Assembly (NCBI GenBank): GCA_902835305.1
Contig: CADFMD010000001.1
Coordinates: 124,001-188,000 of the forward strand
Length of the DNA stretch: 64,000 bases
Reading direction: 5' to 3'
Origin: Coriobacteriaceae bacterium
GTDB taxonomy: Bacteria; Actinomycetota; Coriobacteriia; Coriobacteriales; Coriobacteriaceae
In this document: piece by piece, positions 7,228 to 16,450 of the stretch
Layout: every line of letters starts with the position of its first letter
Numbering within the stretch: position 1 is the stretch's first letter
Made by a program: the position numbers and the translations under genes
The notes under the pieces: generated by a model
Database searches by the model: none
What the model saw: the letters and a program-made list of their open reading frames with translations, nothing else
What the model was told of the DNA's origin: nothing

Positions 7228-8361
7228 ATGTACATTTCCACACATCAGGCTCTGGTCGACTTTTGCCAGCGCGCCCGCGAGTTCGACGCGATCGCCGTCG
7301 ATACCGAGTTTTTGCGCGAGCGCACGTTTCATCCGCGCCTGTGCCTGGTCCAGATTGCCACCCCCGCCGAGAGTGTCGCGGTCGATCCGTTGGTGATCGA
7401 CGACCTGTCGCCGCTGGCCGAGCTTATGGCTGACGAGGGCGTGACCAAGGTATTCCATGCTTGCTCGCAGGACATGGAAGTTATGCTCCATACCGTGGGC
7501 GCACTGCCGCGACCGATTTTTGACACGCAGGTTGCCGCCGCCTTTTTGGGCGAGCGCCAGCAGATTTCGTATGGCGCGCTCGTCCAGACGTTCTGTGGCG
7601 TATCGCTGCCTAAGACTGAGTCGCTGACCGATTGGTCGCGCCGCCCGCTGAGCGATAAGCAGATCGAATACGCGATCGATGACGTCAAGTACTTGATCGT
7701 CGCCTATACCGAGATGATGAGCCGCCTGCGCGAGCTGGGCCGCGTGGACTGGGTGCTCGATGAGTTGCGTCCTCTGGCCGACGAGTCGCACTACCGTGCC
7801 GATCGCCATGAGGCATTCCGCAAGGTCAAGCGCATCAACTCGTGCAGTCGTCATCAGCTTGGCATTGCGCGCGAGCTTGCCGCCTGGCGTGAAGACCGCG
7901 CCGAGCGGCGCAACATCCCGCGCAAGTGGGTTATGTCCGACGATACACTGCTGGCCCTGGTTAAGCGCAATCCTGTGCGTGTTGAGGAGTTCCGTAGCAT
8001 CCGCGGTACCGACCAACTGGGGGAGCGCGACGTGGACGGCGCGCTGATGGCTATCAAGCGCGGCGCGAGCTGCCCGCACGATCGTCTGCCGCTCATGGTG
8101 CGCGGACATCGTCAGATTTCGCCGGAGCTGGAGAGCGTGACGGATCTCATGTATGCGCTCATCCGTCTGGTTGCCGAGCGCTCGGGCGTGGCGACCTCGG
8201 TCATCGCCTCGCGCGACGACCTGGCCGACTACATTGAGCATCCTGAGCAAAGTCCCCTGCGCGAAGGCTGGCGTTTTGAGCTTGTGGGTTCGCGTCTGGA
8301 CGATCTGCTCTCGGGTAATATGGGGTTGACGGTGAAGGACGGCAAAATCGAGCTCCTGTAG
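7228..8361 (+). CDS. rnd: Ribonuclease D
   Basis: A 377-residue 3'-5' exoribonuclease of the DEDD family. The first acidic pair is DTE in AVDTEFLRERTF (about 25-27), later HACSQDMEV and DDVKYLIVAY complete the DEDDy set; an HRDC domain follows at about 200-280 (ARELAAWREDRAERRNIPRK). RNase D trims the 3' ends of tRNA and other structured RNAs. I use the ATG at 7228, since family alignment begins with YISTHQAL; a GTG at 7192 would add 12 unlikely residues. The gene is divergent from the kinase gene. Confidence 0.92.
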   Translation: MYISTHQALVDFCQRAREFDAIAVDTEFLRERTFHPRLCLVQIATPAESVAVDPLVIDDLSPLAELMADEGVTKVFHACSQDMEVMLHTVGALPRPIFDTQVAAAFLGERQQISYGALVQTFCGVSLPKTESLTDWSRRPLSDKQIEYAIDDVKYLIVAYTEMMSRLRELGRVDWVLDELRPLADESHYRADRHEAFRKVKRINSCSRHQLGIARELAAWREDRAERRNIPRKWVMSDDTLLALVKRNPVRVEEFRSIRGTDQLGERDVDGALMAIKRGASCPHDRLPLMVRGHRQISPELESVTDLMYALIRLVAERSGVATSVIASRDDLADYIEHPEQSPLREGWRFELVGSRLDDLLSGNMGLTVKDGKIELL

Positions 8362-8425
8362 GGAAGCCTAGCCGCTTGAGTGGGTAGAATGCCTCCGACG
8401 TGTAACTCGATTCGGAGGAATTCGC

Positions 8426-9130
8426 ATGCCTTATTACTATGGATATGGCTTTGGCATCGACCCGCTGTACCTGCTGGTTGTCCTTGTTTGTACGGTGCTT
8501 GGCCTTGCTGCGCAGAGCTATATCAACTCGACGTACAAGACCTGGTCCAAGGTTCGCTCGGACGGCGACACGGGTGCCACGGTCGCTCGCCGCATGCTCG
8601 ACGCCAACGGTTGCAACACCGTGGGTATCAAGGGCGTCGCCGGTGAGCTCACCGACCATTACAACCCGCAGGATAACAACCTGTATCTCTCGGACGCCAA
8701 CCGTTCGGGCGGATCGGTCGCAAGCGTTGCCGTGGCCTGCCACGAGGCGGGTCATGCCGCCCAGCGTCAAAGCGGTTACGCCATGATGAAGGTGCGCACC
8801 GCCCTGGTCCCGGTCGTCAACTTTACCCAGAACACCTGGACCATCGTGTTGCTCTTGGGCCTGTTCATGAACATTGCCGGGCTCACGACCCTCGCGTTGA
8901 TCTTCTTTTCGTTTAGCGTGCTGTTCCAGTTGGTTACGCTGCCGGTCGAGATTGATGCCAGCCGACGTGCTGTGGCGTACATCGAGCAGTCGGGCATGAG
9001 CTCCAAGCAGGTCAACGGTGCCAAGAAGGTCCTGACGGCAGCCGCGCTTACTTATGTGGCCGCAGCGCTCACTTCGATCATTCAGCTGCTCTACCTTATG
9101 GCTCGCTACAACAGAAACTCCAACCGATAA
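8426..9130 (+). CDS. Neutral zinc metallopeptidase, YugP type
   Basis: A 234-residue integral membrane protein of the Zn_peptidase_2 (YugP) family. It begins with an N-terminal Tyr/Gly-rich stretch and a membrane helix, has the zinc motif CHEAGHAAQ near residue 100, two central membrane helices and a C-terminal helix. A GGAGG site precedes the ATG. The natural substrate is unknown for the family. Confidence 0.88.
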   Translation: MPYYYGYGFGIDPLYLLVVLVCTVLGLAAQSYINSTYKTWSKVRSDGDTGATVARRMLDANGCNTVGIKGVAGELTDHYNPQDNNLYLSDANRSGGSVASVAVACHEAGHAAQRQSGYAMMKVRTALVPVVNFTQNTWTIVLLLGLFMNIAGLTTLALIFFSFSVLFQLVTLPVEIDASRRAVAYIEQSGMSSKQVNGAKKVLTAAALTYVAAALTSIIQLLYLMARYNRNSNR

Positions 9131-9146
9131 CAAATGGGACAGGCAG

Positions 9147-9176
9147 GCGCCGTGGGGATTCGTGTCCCCGCGGCGC
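9147..9176 (+). terminator. Strong hairpin after the metallopeptidase gene
   Basis: GCGCCGTGGGGA and its near-exact complement with a six-base loop. There is no T-run, so termination may be inefficient or the hairpin may protect the mRNA end. Confidence 0.5.
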
Positions 9177-9245
9177 TGTACTATGTGTTGGACTTAATTT
9201 CGCACGGGGCCGGAGCCTTTGTGCACGATAACGAAAGGAGGCTGC

Positions 9246-10697
9246 GTGGCAGGCTGGAATCTAACCGGCAATGCCGTTTCCGCCGAGTTTGACGGTTCGG
9301 ACGAGCAGGGGCGCAAGGAGCTCAGCGTGAGCCAGGCAGTGGAGATCGCCGCCGGTGCGCTCGATGCCATTCCGCAGCTGAGCGTTCTGGGCGAGGTTAC
9401 GGGTTTCCGTGGTCCCAATGCCCGAAGCGGCCACTGCTACTTCCAAATCAAGGACGACTCGGCGGCCGTCGACTGCATCATCTGGAAGGGCGCCTACCTT
9501 AAGCGCACCTTCGATCTGCGCGACGGCATGCAGGTGAGCTTTAAGGGCAGCTTCAATCTCTACAAGCCCACGGGTCGTATGAGCTTCGTCGCCCGCTCGT
9601 TCTCGCTGGCGGGGGAGGGCTTGCTGCGTCAGCAGGTGGCTCAGTTGGCCGAAAAGCTGCGTCGCGAGGGCCTGATGGACGAAGCGCGCAAACGTCGCAT
9701 TCCGGTGTTTTGCTCGCGTGTGGCGGTCGTCACCTCGCTTTCGGGTGCCGTGATCGACGACGTTAAGCGCACGTTGCGCCGTCGCAACCCGCTCGTCGAG
9801 CTTGTCTGCGTGGGCGCAAAGGTCCAGGGCGAGGGCGCGCCGGCAGAGCTCATCGAGGGCTTGCGCCGTGCCGCCGCCATTACGCCGGCGCCCGACTGCA
9901 TCTTGCTGGTGCGCGGCGGCGGCTCCTTCGAGGACCTCATGACCTTTAATGACGAGGAGCTAGCCCGCGCGGTGACGGCTTGTCCTGTGCCCGTGGTGAC
10001 CGGCATTGGCCATGAGCCCGATACCTCGATTTGCGACATGGTGAGCGACCGTCGCGCCTCCACGCCCACGGCGGCAGCCGAATCGGTGGCGCCGGCTATG
10101 ACGGAGTTGGCCGATGTGCTCGAGGCGCGCCATCAGCGTCTGGGTGCTGCGATGGCATCGATGATTGGGTCGGCCCAGGTCGATCTGGAGATGCTCGATC
10201 AGCGCGGTCGCCGCGCCTGGGATACCTATACGGCCCGTTTGGGCGATTCACTCGATGCCGCCGCATGCCGCCCGTGCCTCAACGACCCCACATTTATGGT
10301 CGAGCGTCGTGAATCGGAGCTTGCACTGACCGCCGATCGCCTGTCGGGCGCCATAGCGCGTTCGGTTGGGACATTCCGCTCCAACTTTGAGCGCCTGCCC
10401 GAGCGTCTGGTTGCAAGCACCTCGGGGCTCGATGGCAAGCGGCATGCGCTTACGCTTGCGAGTTCCCGTTTGGAGCATCAGGGACGTACGATGCTCAGCA
10501 AACCCGCGTCCGACCTTGGCCGAGCTGTCGCGTCGCTCGATGCCCTGTCGCCGCTCAAGGTGCTTGCCCGTGGCTATTCCATCGCGTACAGCGATGATGG
10601 GGTGGCTACGAGCGTCAAGACCTTTAAGCCCGGCGACGCCATCCGCGTGCGCATGGCAGACGGTAACGTGGCGGCAACGGTTGATACGGTCGAGTAG
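9246..10697 (+). CDS. xseA: Exodeoxyribonuclease VII large subunit
   Basis: The 483-residue catalytic subunit of exonuclease VII, which degrades single-stranded DNA from both ends into short oligonucleotides. An N-terminal OB-fold (SVLGEVTGFRGPNARSGHCYF) is followed by the catalytic domain with VVTSLSGAVIDDV, LVRGGGSFEDLMTFNDE and GIGHEPDTSICD, then a long helical region and a C-terminal segment LKVLARGYSIAY. I choose the GTG at 9246, preceded by AAAGGAGG; a TTG at 9219 lies before the ribosome site. The small subunit gene follows 42 bases later. Confidence 0.95.
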   Translation: MAGWNLTGNAVSAEFDGSDEQGRKELSVSQAVEIAAGALDAIPQLSVLGEVTGFRGPNARSGHCYFQIKDDSAAVDCIIWKGAYLKRTFDLRDGMQVSFKGSFNLYKPTGRMSFVARSFSLAGEGLLRQQVAQLAEKLRREGLMDEARKRRIPVFCSRVAVVTSLSGAVIDDVKRTLRRRNPLVELVCVGAKVQGEGAPAELIEGLRRAAAITPAPDCILLVRGGGSFEDLMTFNDEELARAVTACPVPVVTGIGHEPDTSICDMVSDRRASTPTAAAESVAPAMTELADVLEARHQRLGAAMASMIGSAQVDLEMLDQRGRRAWDTYTARLGDSLDAAACRPCLNDPTFMVERRESELALTADRLSGAIARSVGTFRSNFERLPERLVASTSGLDGKRHALTLASSRLEHQGRTMLSKPASDLGRAVASLDALSPLKVLARGYSIAYSDDGVATSVKTFKPGDAIRVRMADGNVAATVDTVE

Positions 10698-10739
10698 ACC
10701 GCGTTTCACAGCGATAAACCTTTAGGAAAGGAAACAGAT

Positions 10740-11006
10740 ATGGCAGAGAAGACCCCGGTCGAGCAGCTTACGTACAAGCAGGCCTCGCAGGAGTTGGAAC
10801 TCATCATCCGCAGCTTGGAGTCGGGCGATATGGAGCTCGAGGAGTCGCTCGAGAGCTATACCCGCGGCGTCGAGCTCCTCAAGAGCCTGCGCACCCGCCT
10901 GTCCGATGCCGAGCAGAAGGTCTCGGTGCTCCTTAAGGACGTTGACGGCAACGACGTGCTCGCCGACGGCGAAGCCGCCAACACCGACGACAACCTCTCG
11001 TTCTAA
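10740..11006 (+). CDS. xseB: Exodeoxyribonuclease VII small subunit
   Basis: An 88-residue protein with the XseB core: LTYKQASQELELIIRSLESG followed by MELEESLESYTRGVELLKSL. It forms the helical small subunit that binds the C-terminal part of XseA. The C-terminal 15 residues are acidic and probably disordered. It follows xseA in the same operon with AGGAAAGGA upstream. Confidence 0.93.
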   Translation: MAEKTPVEQLTYKQASQELELIIRSLESGDMELEESLESYTRGVELLKSLRTRLSDAEQKVSVLLKDVDGNDVLADGEAANTDDNLSF

Positions 11007-11054
11007 CCATTCCGACCAATATAATTACCTTGGTCTGCGAGAAAGGAACCAACC

Positions 11055-11390
11055 ATGTGTGATTGCATCTTCTGCAAAATTGCCAACCACGAGATCCCCT
11101 CGACCGTTGTCTATGAGGACGATCAGGTCATCGCGTTCGACGACCTCAATCCCCAGGCGCCGGTCCACACACTCGTGATCCCCAAGAAGCACTACAGCGA
11201 CATCGCCGACAACGTGCCCGCCGAGACCATGGGCGCCATGGCTCACGCCATCCAGGAGGTCGCCAAGGCCAAGGGTCTGGAGGACGGTTTCCGCGTCATC
11301 TCCAACAAGGGCGTCAACGCCGGCCAGACCGTCATGCACTTCCACATGCACGTCCTCGGCGGCAAAAACCTGGGCGAGAACCTCATCTGA
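11055..11390 (+). CDS. HIT family nucleotide-binding protein
   Basis: A 111-residue Hint-type protein. It starts CDCIFCKIANHEIPS with a possible zinc-binding cysteine/histidine set and has the histidine triad HFHMHVLGG near the end. Such proteins hydrolyse AMP-lysine and related adenosine phosphoramidates. Length is that of a single-domain Hint. An AGAAAGGAA site is placed before the ATG. Confidence 0.93.
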   Translation: MCDCIFCKIANHEIPSTVVYEDDQVIAFDDLNPQAPVHTLVIPKKHYSDIADNVPAETMGAMAHAIQEVAKAKGLEDGFRVISNKGVNAGQTVMHFHMHVLGGKNLGENLI

Positions 11391-11431
11391 GGGCGCGTAG
11401 CCCGTCGACTTGGCTGCCTTTGGAGTAATCT

Positions 11432-12322
11432 ATGCAGCTTTCTCAACTCGAATACCTTCAAGCGGTAGCGAACTATGGCGGCGTGCGCAAAGCAGCTCGC
11501 GCCGTTCATGTGAGTCCGCAGGCCGTTTCGTCGGCAATCAAAAAGTTGGAATCTGAGTATCAGATTGGTTTGCTCGACCGATCGGCGGGGGAGGCTGTTT
11601 TGTCTCCGGCGGGCAGAGAATTTGCGCGTCGTGCACGCATGATCCTGGCACAAGTCGACGATCTCAAAAAGTACGCTCAATCGAGGGGCGACGGCGTCTC
11701 CCCCGATGGCCACTTTCGTCTTTACGCCCCCTGTCTTCATGGGCGGGGGCGCCTTTTTGCCGAAAACTGGTATGACTCGTTTGAACGCTCGCACCCTCAG
11801 ATTCATCTTGATGTGTGGCATCAGCCAACGGCAACATGCTTTGAATCACTTATACTTGGAATTTCGGACGCGGCTATCTCGTTTGAGGAACCACGGGACA
11901 GCGTCCTTTCTTCAAAATATTTGGGTGAAAAGGAGCTCAAGGTTCTTTCATGCCCAGCGGGTCATCAATCTGTTGACGCTATGACCATTCGTGAGTTACT
12001 GGGCGGCAGGCTTGCTGTTCCCATTAATTTATCACCCTGTCTCAATGCGATTAACCAATGCCCTGAAGCCCAGCTCGTCAATTTTCGCTTCCGTGATGTT
12101 GAATACGGAAGCAGGGCTCAGACTGAGTTTCTTCAAGGCGGGGGATTGATATTGAGTTTGTCTGGGTCCTCTCTCGCATCGGATGGGTCAGAAGTGAGTG
12201 AGTGCTCCATTGAAGGTTCGCGTGATGTAACCTTGCCTATCTACTTTTGCTATCGGCAGAATTCCTGGACTGATCGACACCAGACGGTTTTTCTGCACCT
12301 ATTGCGTCACCTTGCTTCGTGA
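11432..12322 (+). CDS. LysR family transcriptional regulator
   Basis: A 296-residue regulator. The N-terminal winged helix reads MQLSQLEYLQAVANYGGVRK with the recognition region VSPQAVSSAIKKLE, followed by an effector-binding domain of two lobes. The ligand is unknown. The same-strand neighbour downstream is an MFS transporter, a plausible target. Third positions are less GC-rich than in flanking genes, hinting that the pair arrived more recently. Confidence 0.88.
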   Translation: MQLSQLEYLQAVANYGGVRKAARAVHVSPQAVSSAIKKLESEYQIGLLDRSAGEAVLSPAGREFARRARMILAQVDDLKKYAQSRGDGVSPDGHFRLYAPCLHGRGRLFAENWYDSFERSHPQIHLDVWHQPTATCFESLILGISDAAISFEEPRDSVLSSKYLGEKELKVLSCPAGHQSVDAMTIRELLGGRLAVPINLSPCLNAINQCPEAQLVNFRFRDVEYGSRAQTEFLQGGGLILSLSGSSLASDGSEVSECSIEGSRDVTLPIYFCYRQNSWTDRHQTVFLHLLRHLAS

Positions 12323-12441
12323 GATTAATTGGCTTCGAGACGTCAAGTGATTATTGACGCCTTGTAACACACAACTGACAGCTTTGCCCTCATGCTTTTC
12401 CAAGATTCCGATTTAGATTGCTGACTCTTGGAGGGCGGAGT

Positions 12442-13602
12442 ATGAAAAATCGTACGACTTTGCTTTATATGATGTTCGTTTTCCTGTCGAACTTCAGCAC
12501 CATCTTGTATTTCCTAACTGTCTACCTTGAGTTCGTCGGGCTTTCGATGGTAGCGATTTCTAGCATGATGATTGCATATCAAGTGAGCAAATTCATTCTT
12601 GAGGTTCCTACTGGTTATATTGCTGACAGGTTTGGACGAAAGACAAGCGGTCTCGTTGGCGTCGTGGGGATGCTTGGATACTACGCCGCCCTGCTTCTCG
12701 TCCGTTCCCCTCTGCTTTTAATCGGTGCGTTCGCTCTCAAAGGTTTTGCCGTTGCATGTCTGAGTGGATCCATAGAAGCGATTTACATCAACAGCATCTC
12801 TCAGGACCAGCTCGTAAGACTTAATGTCGTTGAGCGATTTGTTTTCTATGCCTCTTATGCCATCTCCGCTTGCGTGGGCGGTTTCATTTCGTCTGTCGGT
12901 GCATATCTCATTGGTCTTTCGGCAGATATCATCGCAATGGTGTTGACGTTGGTTGTTGTTGTCTGCATTCCTGAGATGCGAAGAGAGGGCACTGCGGCGA
13001 CACCTGGGCATGGAATGAGCCCGAAGATGATCGGTGCTGCTATTACGGGTAATGGCGTTCTTCGGTCATCGTTCATCATGGACTGTTCTCAGGCATTTGC
13101 CTTCGTCGCCCTGGAAGATTTTTTCTCACTGTTGCTTGCAGGCCGCGGAATGAATGCCGTCGCTTCGGGCGTGACCATTGCGGTCCAGCTCCTTGCCTCC
13201 GCCTCCATAGGGTTTATTGTGCCCAGCGCGATTGCTCGTGTCGACAAGGGCCGTTTTGCGCGTATTTGCGGCATCATTCGCTTAGTATTGACAGCTTTGT
13301 TTTTGATCCCCCTTACTCCGGTTAATTTGCTGCCCGTGTTCTATGTGCTGCAGACGGTTGCGTACTCGTTGTTTGCCCCAATCAAATACTCAATTTTTCA
13401 AAATGCTGCCGATTCTTCGATGCGCTGTTCACTGATTTCGGTTCAAAGCCAGATGGTGGCGGTGGGTGCCGTTCTTTTCTATCTGCTCAACGCTGTGTTG
13501 AGTAGCGTTGCGGGCATTCGAGTCGCATTGCTTGTTGCGCTCGGGATTTCTTCCCCGGTGTATATCCCCGCGCTATTTCGTCTTACAAGTCAAAGGCCGT
13601 GA
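12442..13602 (+). CDS. MFS transporter
   Basis: A 386-residue, roughly 12-span major facilitator protein. The loop after the second helix has the family motif as GYIADRFGRKTSG (near residue 62-74). I choose the ATG at 12442, which follows GGAGGGCGGAG; the TTG at 12418 lies upstream of that site. Lies 119 bases after the LysR gene and shares its lower GC style. Substrate unknown; likely efflux of a small molecule. Confidence 0.87.
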   Translation: MKNRTTLLYMMFVFLSNFSTILYFLTVYLEFVGLSMVAISSMMIAYQVSKFILEVPTGYIADRFGRKTSGLVGVVGMLGYYAALLLVRSPLLLIGAFALKGFAVACLSGSIEAIYINSISQDQLVRLNVVERFVFYASYAISACVGGFISSVGAYLIGLSADIIAMVLTLVVVVCIPEMRREGTAATPGHGMSPKMIGAAITGNGVLRSSFIMDCSQAFAFVALEDFFSLLLAGRGMNAVASGVTIAVQLLASASIGFIVPSAIARVDKGRFARICGIIRLVLTALFLIPLTPVNLLPVFYVLQTVAYSLFAPIKYSIFQNAADSSMRCSLISVQSQMVAVGAVLFYLLNAVLSSVAGIRVALLVALGISSPVYIPALFRLTSQRP

Positions 13603-13635
13603 GTATTTGGGCATCGATAACTTATATATCAACGC

Positions 13636-13669
13636 AATAAACCCGAGCGCGAGGGCGTTTGGGTTTATT
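13636..13669 (+). terminator. Hairpin terminator after the MFS gene
   Basis: AATAAACCC...GGGTTTATT arms extend inward through G-U pairs to about 15 bp, with A- and T-rich ends usable from either side. Confidence 0.65.
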
Positions 13670-13722
13670 ATTGAAGCGTATGTAACCTGGCGGCGCCACA
13701 CCGCCTGTTAGTAGGGAGACAC

Positions 13723-14901
13723 ATGAACGTTCTGGTCGTCAACGCAGGATCTTCGACCCTTAAGTATCAGGTCATCGATACCAAGTCCCACAAGGTGTCC
13801 GCAAAGGGCTCCTGCGAGCGCGTCTGCTTTACCGGCGGCACCTTCACCCACGCTGCCAACGGCTCCAAGAAGGTGACCGAGAACATCGAGTTCCCCGACC
13901 ACAAGGTCGCCATCGAGGTCGTCCTGAAGGACCTCGAGGCCAACGGCGTCAAGATCGAGGGCATCGGCCACCGCATCGTTCAGGGTGGCTGGTACTTTGG
14001 CGATTCCTCCCTCGTCGACGAGGACGTCCTCGCCAAGATCCGTGAGGTCGCCCCGCTCGCCCCGCTGCACAACAACCCCGAGGCCAACGTTATCGAGTAC
14101 TGCCTGGAGCAGTATCCCGACCTGCCCAACGTTACGGTCTATGACACCGCTTTCCACTTCAACATGCCCGAGGTCGCCAAGACCTACGCCCTGCCCAAGG
14201 ACGTCTGCGACAAGCTGCACATCCGTAAGTACGGCGCCCACGGCACCAGCTACCGCTACATCTCCAAGAAGGTTGCCGAGATGACCAGCGGCGAGGCTCG
14301 CAAGGTCGTCGTGTGCCACATCGGTTCCGGCGCCTCCCTGTGCGCCATCGAGGACGGTAAGTGCATGGACACCACCATGGGCCTCACCCCGCTCGACGGC
14401 GTCATGATGGGCACCCGCTGCGGCTCCATCGACCCGGCTACCGTGTGCTACCTGCAGCGCGAGGGCGGCTACACCTTCGACGAGGTCGACGAGATGATGA
14501 ACAAGAAGTCCGGTCTTTTGGCTGTGACCGGCGGTAAGACCAACGACTGCCGCAACGTCGAGGAGCTTGCCGCCGCTGGCGACCCCGAGGCTCAGCTCGC
14601 CTTCGACATGTTCGTCTACAAGATTGCCGCCAAGGCTGCCGAGATGGCCACTTCCATGTGCGGCATGGACACGCTGGTCTTCACCGCCGGCATCGGTGAG
14701 CACGCTCCGGCCGTTCGCGCCGGCGTTGCCGACCGTCTGGCCTTTATGGGCGTCAAGATGGACCATGCCCGTAACGCCCTGCGTGGCGACGGCGCTTGGT
14801 GCCTGTCTGCCAAGGATTCCAAGGTCAAGATCTTCGTCATCCCCACGGACGAGGAGTTCATGATCGCTTCTGACGTCGAGCGCATCGTCAACGGCAGGTA
14901 A
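13723..14901 (+). CDS. ackA: Acetate kinase paralogue 1 (divergent motifs)
   Basis: A 392-residue acetokinase-family protein that would interconvert acetyl phosphate and acetate with ADP/ATP. It starts MNVLVVNAGSSTLKYQ. Several positions normally strongly conserved in acetate kinases differ: HGTSY instead of HGTSH, HIGSGAS instead of HLGNGAS, GKTNDCRN instead of the usual S-D-RD, and GIGEH instead of GIGEN. The adjacent paralogue keeps the usual residues at these sites. Strongly biased codons suggest high expression. It may be a normal acetate kinase with changed kinetics or act on another short-chain acid (inference). AGGGAG precedes the ATG. Confidence 0.9.
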   Translation: MNVLVVNAGSSTLKYQVIDTKSHKVSAKGSCERVCFTGGTFTHAANGSKKVTENIEFPDHKVAIEVVLKDLEANGVKIEGIGHRIVQGGWYFGDSSLVDEDVLAKIREVAPLAPLHNNPEANVIEYCLEQYPDLPNVTVYDTAFHFNMPEVAKTYALPKDVCDKLHIRKYGAHGTSYRYISKKVAEMTSGEARKVVVCHIGSGASLCAIEDGKCMDTTMGLTPLDGVMMGTRCGSIDPATVCYLQREGGYTFDEVDEMMNKKSGLLAVTGGKTNDCRNVEELAAAGDPEAQLAFDMFVYKIAAKAAEMATSMCGMDTLVFTAGIGEHAPAVRAGVADRLAFMGVKMDHARNALRGDGAWCLSAKDSKVKIFVIPTDEEFMIASDVERIVNGR

Positions 14902-14902
14902 T

Positions 14903-14956
14903 TGCAAGAGGGGAGGGGCTGGACGACCAAGTGCCGTTCAGTCCCTCTTTTGCACT
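14903..14956 (+). terminator. Imperfect terminator between the two acetate kinase genes
   Basis: GCAAGAGGGG... pairs with CCCTCTTTTGC with bulges around GCTGGACG/CGTTCAG, and T-rich sequence at the 3' side. It suggests that the second gene has its own promoter. Confidence 0.5.
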
Positions 14957-14981
14957 CGTTGGGCGATATGCTGATAGCTAT

Positions 14982-14998
14982 TTATCAAGATATGATAA
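14982..14998. promoter_or_regulatory. Candidate operator before acetate kinase 2
   Basis: TTATCA-AGATA-TGATAA is a perfect 6-bp inverted repeat with a five-base centre, in the AT-rich promoter region 67 bases before the second acetate kinase. A -10-like TTAAAAT lies just downstream. Confidence 0.35.
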
Positions 14999-15064
14999 CT
15001 TCTTATTAAAATGCGGTCGCCTTAAGGGGTCTGCGTCGACCGTATTGCACTGCAAAGGAGTCTC

Positions 15065-16243
15065 ATGAACGTACTTGTTGTCAACGCCGGCAGCTCAAGC
15101 CTTAAATATCAGTTTTTGGATACCGATACCCGCGAGGTTTTCGCCAAAGGCAACTGCGAGCGTATCGGATCGGACATGGGCATCTTTGGCCACTCCGAGA
15201 ACGGTGGCGCCAAGCAGACCGAGGAGGTCCCCTTTCCCGATCATCGCTGTGCCATTGCACGCGTGCTCGAGGAGCTCGAGAAGACCGACTTTACAATTGA
15301 TGGCATTGGGCATCGCATCGTTCAGGGCGGCTGGCACTTCGATGATTCCGCGGTCGTCGACGACGAGGTCATGGCCAAGATCCTCGAGGTGGCACCGCTT
15401 GCCCCGCTGCACAACTACGGCGAGGCGGCGGCGATTGAGTATTGTCGCGAGAAGTATCCGGAGCTGCCCAACGTGGCCGTCTTCGACACCTCGTTCCACA
15501 TGACCATGCCCGAGGTTGCCTACACCTACGCTCTGCCCAAGGACGTGTGCGACAAGTATCACGTGCGCAAGTACGGAGCCCACGGTACGAGCCACCGCTA
15601 TGAGTGGATGATGGCCAAGGAGATCCTGGGCTCGTGCTGCCACCGTCTGCTTTCGTGCCATCTGGGCAACGGTGCTTCGCTCGCCGCCATCGAGGACGGC
15701 GTGTGCCGCGACACCACGATGGGCCTCACGCCGCTCGACGGCCTGATGATGGGAACCCGCTGCGGCTCCATCGACCCGGCTACCGTGTGCTACCTGCAGC
15801 GCGAGGGCGGCTACAGCTACCAGGAAGTCGATGACATGATGAACAGGCAGTCTGGCCTGCTTGCCATCTCGGGTATCTCCAACGACGCCCGCGACATCCG
15901 TACGCGCGCCTCCGAGGGCGACGAGCGCTGCCTGCTCGCCTTCGATATGTTCGCCTATAAGGCTATGCAGCAGGCTGGTTCCATGATCGCCTCTATGGCG
16001 GGCGTCGATACCATCACCTTTACCGCCGGCATCGGCGAGAACGACTGGTCGATCCGCAAGGCCTTCTGCGACTGCTTTGAGTGGCTGGGCGTGCGCATCG
16101 ACAACAACAAGAACCGCGAGGCCGTGGGCAACGGCCCGCAGGTCATCAGCGCCGCCGGTTCCGCTGTCACGGTCATGGTCATCCCTACCGATGAGGAATA
16201 CATGATCGCCCACGACGTCGAGCGCCTGACCAAGAACAACTAA
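15065..16243 (+). CDS. ackA: Acetate kinase paralogue 2 (canonical motifs)
   Basis: A 392-residue acetate kinase with the normal signatures VVNAGSSSLKYQ, HGTSHRYEWMM, HLGNGASLAAIEDG, SGISNDARDIR and FTAGIGENDWSIR. It makes ATP and acetate from acetyl phosphate supplied by Pta, whose gene is convergent just downstream. It shares a 61-base stretch of identical DNA with the first copy (15755-15815). GCAAAGGAG precedes the ATG. Confidence 0.95.
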   Translation: MNVLVVNAGSSSLKYQFLDTDTREVFAKGNCERIGSDMGIFGHSENGGAKQTEEVPFPDHRCAIARVLEELEKTDFTIDGIGHRIVQGGWHFDDSAVVDDEVMAKILEVAPLAPLHNYGEAAAIEYCREKYPELPNVAVFDTSFHMTMPEVAYTYALPKDVCDKYHVRKYGAHGTSHRYEWMMAKEILGSCCHRLLSCHLGNGASLAAIEDGVCRDTTMGLTPLDGLMMGTRCGSIDPATVCYLQREGGYSYQEVDDMMNRQSGLLAISGISNDARDIRTRASEGDERCLLAFDMFAYKAMQQAGSMIASMAGVDTITFTAGIGENDWSIRKAFCDCFEWLGVRIDNNKNREAVGNGPQVISAAGSAVTVMVIPTDEEYMIAHDVERLTKNN

Positions 16244-16265
16244 CGCGCGCATTTGCAAGTAAACG

Positions 16266-16301
16266 AAAGGCCTCCAGAGCAACAGCTCCGGAGGCCTTTT
16301 T
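16266..16301 (+). terminator. Terminator of acetate kinase 2
   Basis: AAAGGCCTCC-(A)GAGC-AACA-GCTC-CGGAGGCCTTTTT forms a strong stem followed by a T-run. Confidence 0.88.
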
Positions 16302-16450
16302 ACTAGCATACGGAAATTCCAGTCCCAAAGTGATCATCGCCGGCAACGCCTGCGCTTTCAGCAACGGCACCCATTCGTTCAGATCATCAGCCCCAGCTCG
16401 TAGCCAAGCCGCCGTCCACCCCAGATACCCTGACTGCTACGTAGCGGTAG
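16302..16450. other. Non-coding part of the ackA2-pta convergent gap
   Basis: Together with the flanking terminator and the nested palindrome this 350-base gap separates convergent genes. I see no reading frame with a ribosome site and no further repeat in this part. Confidence 0.5.
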
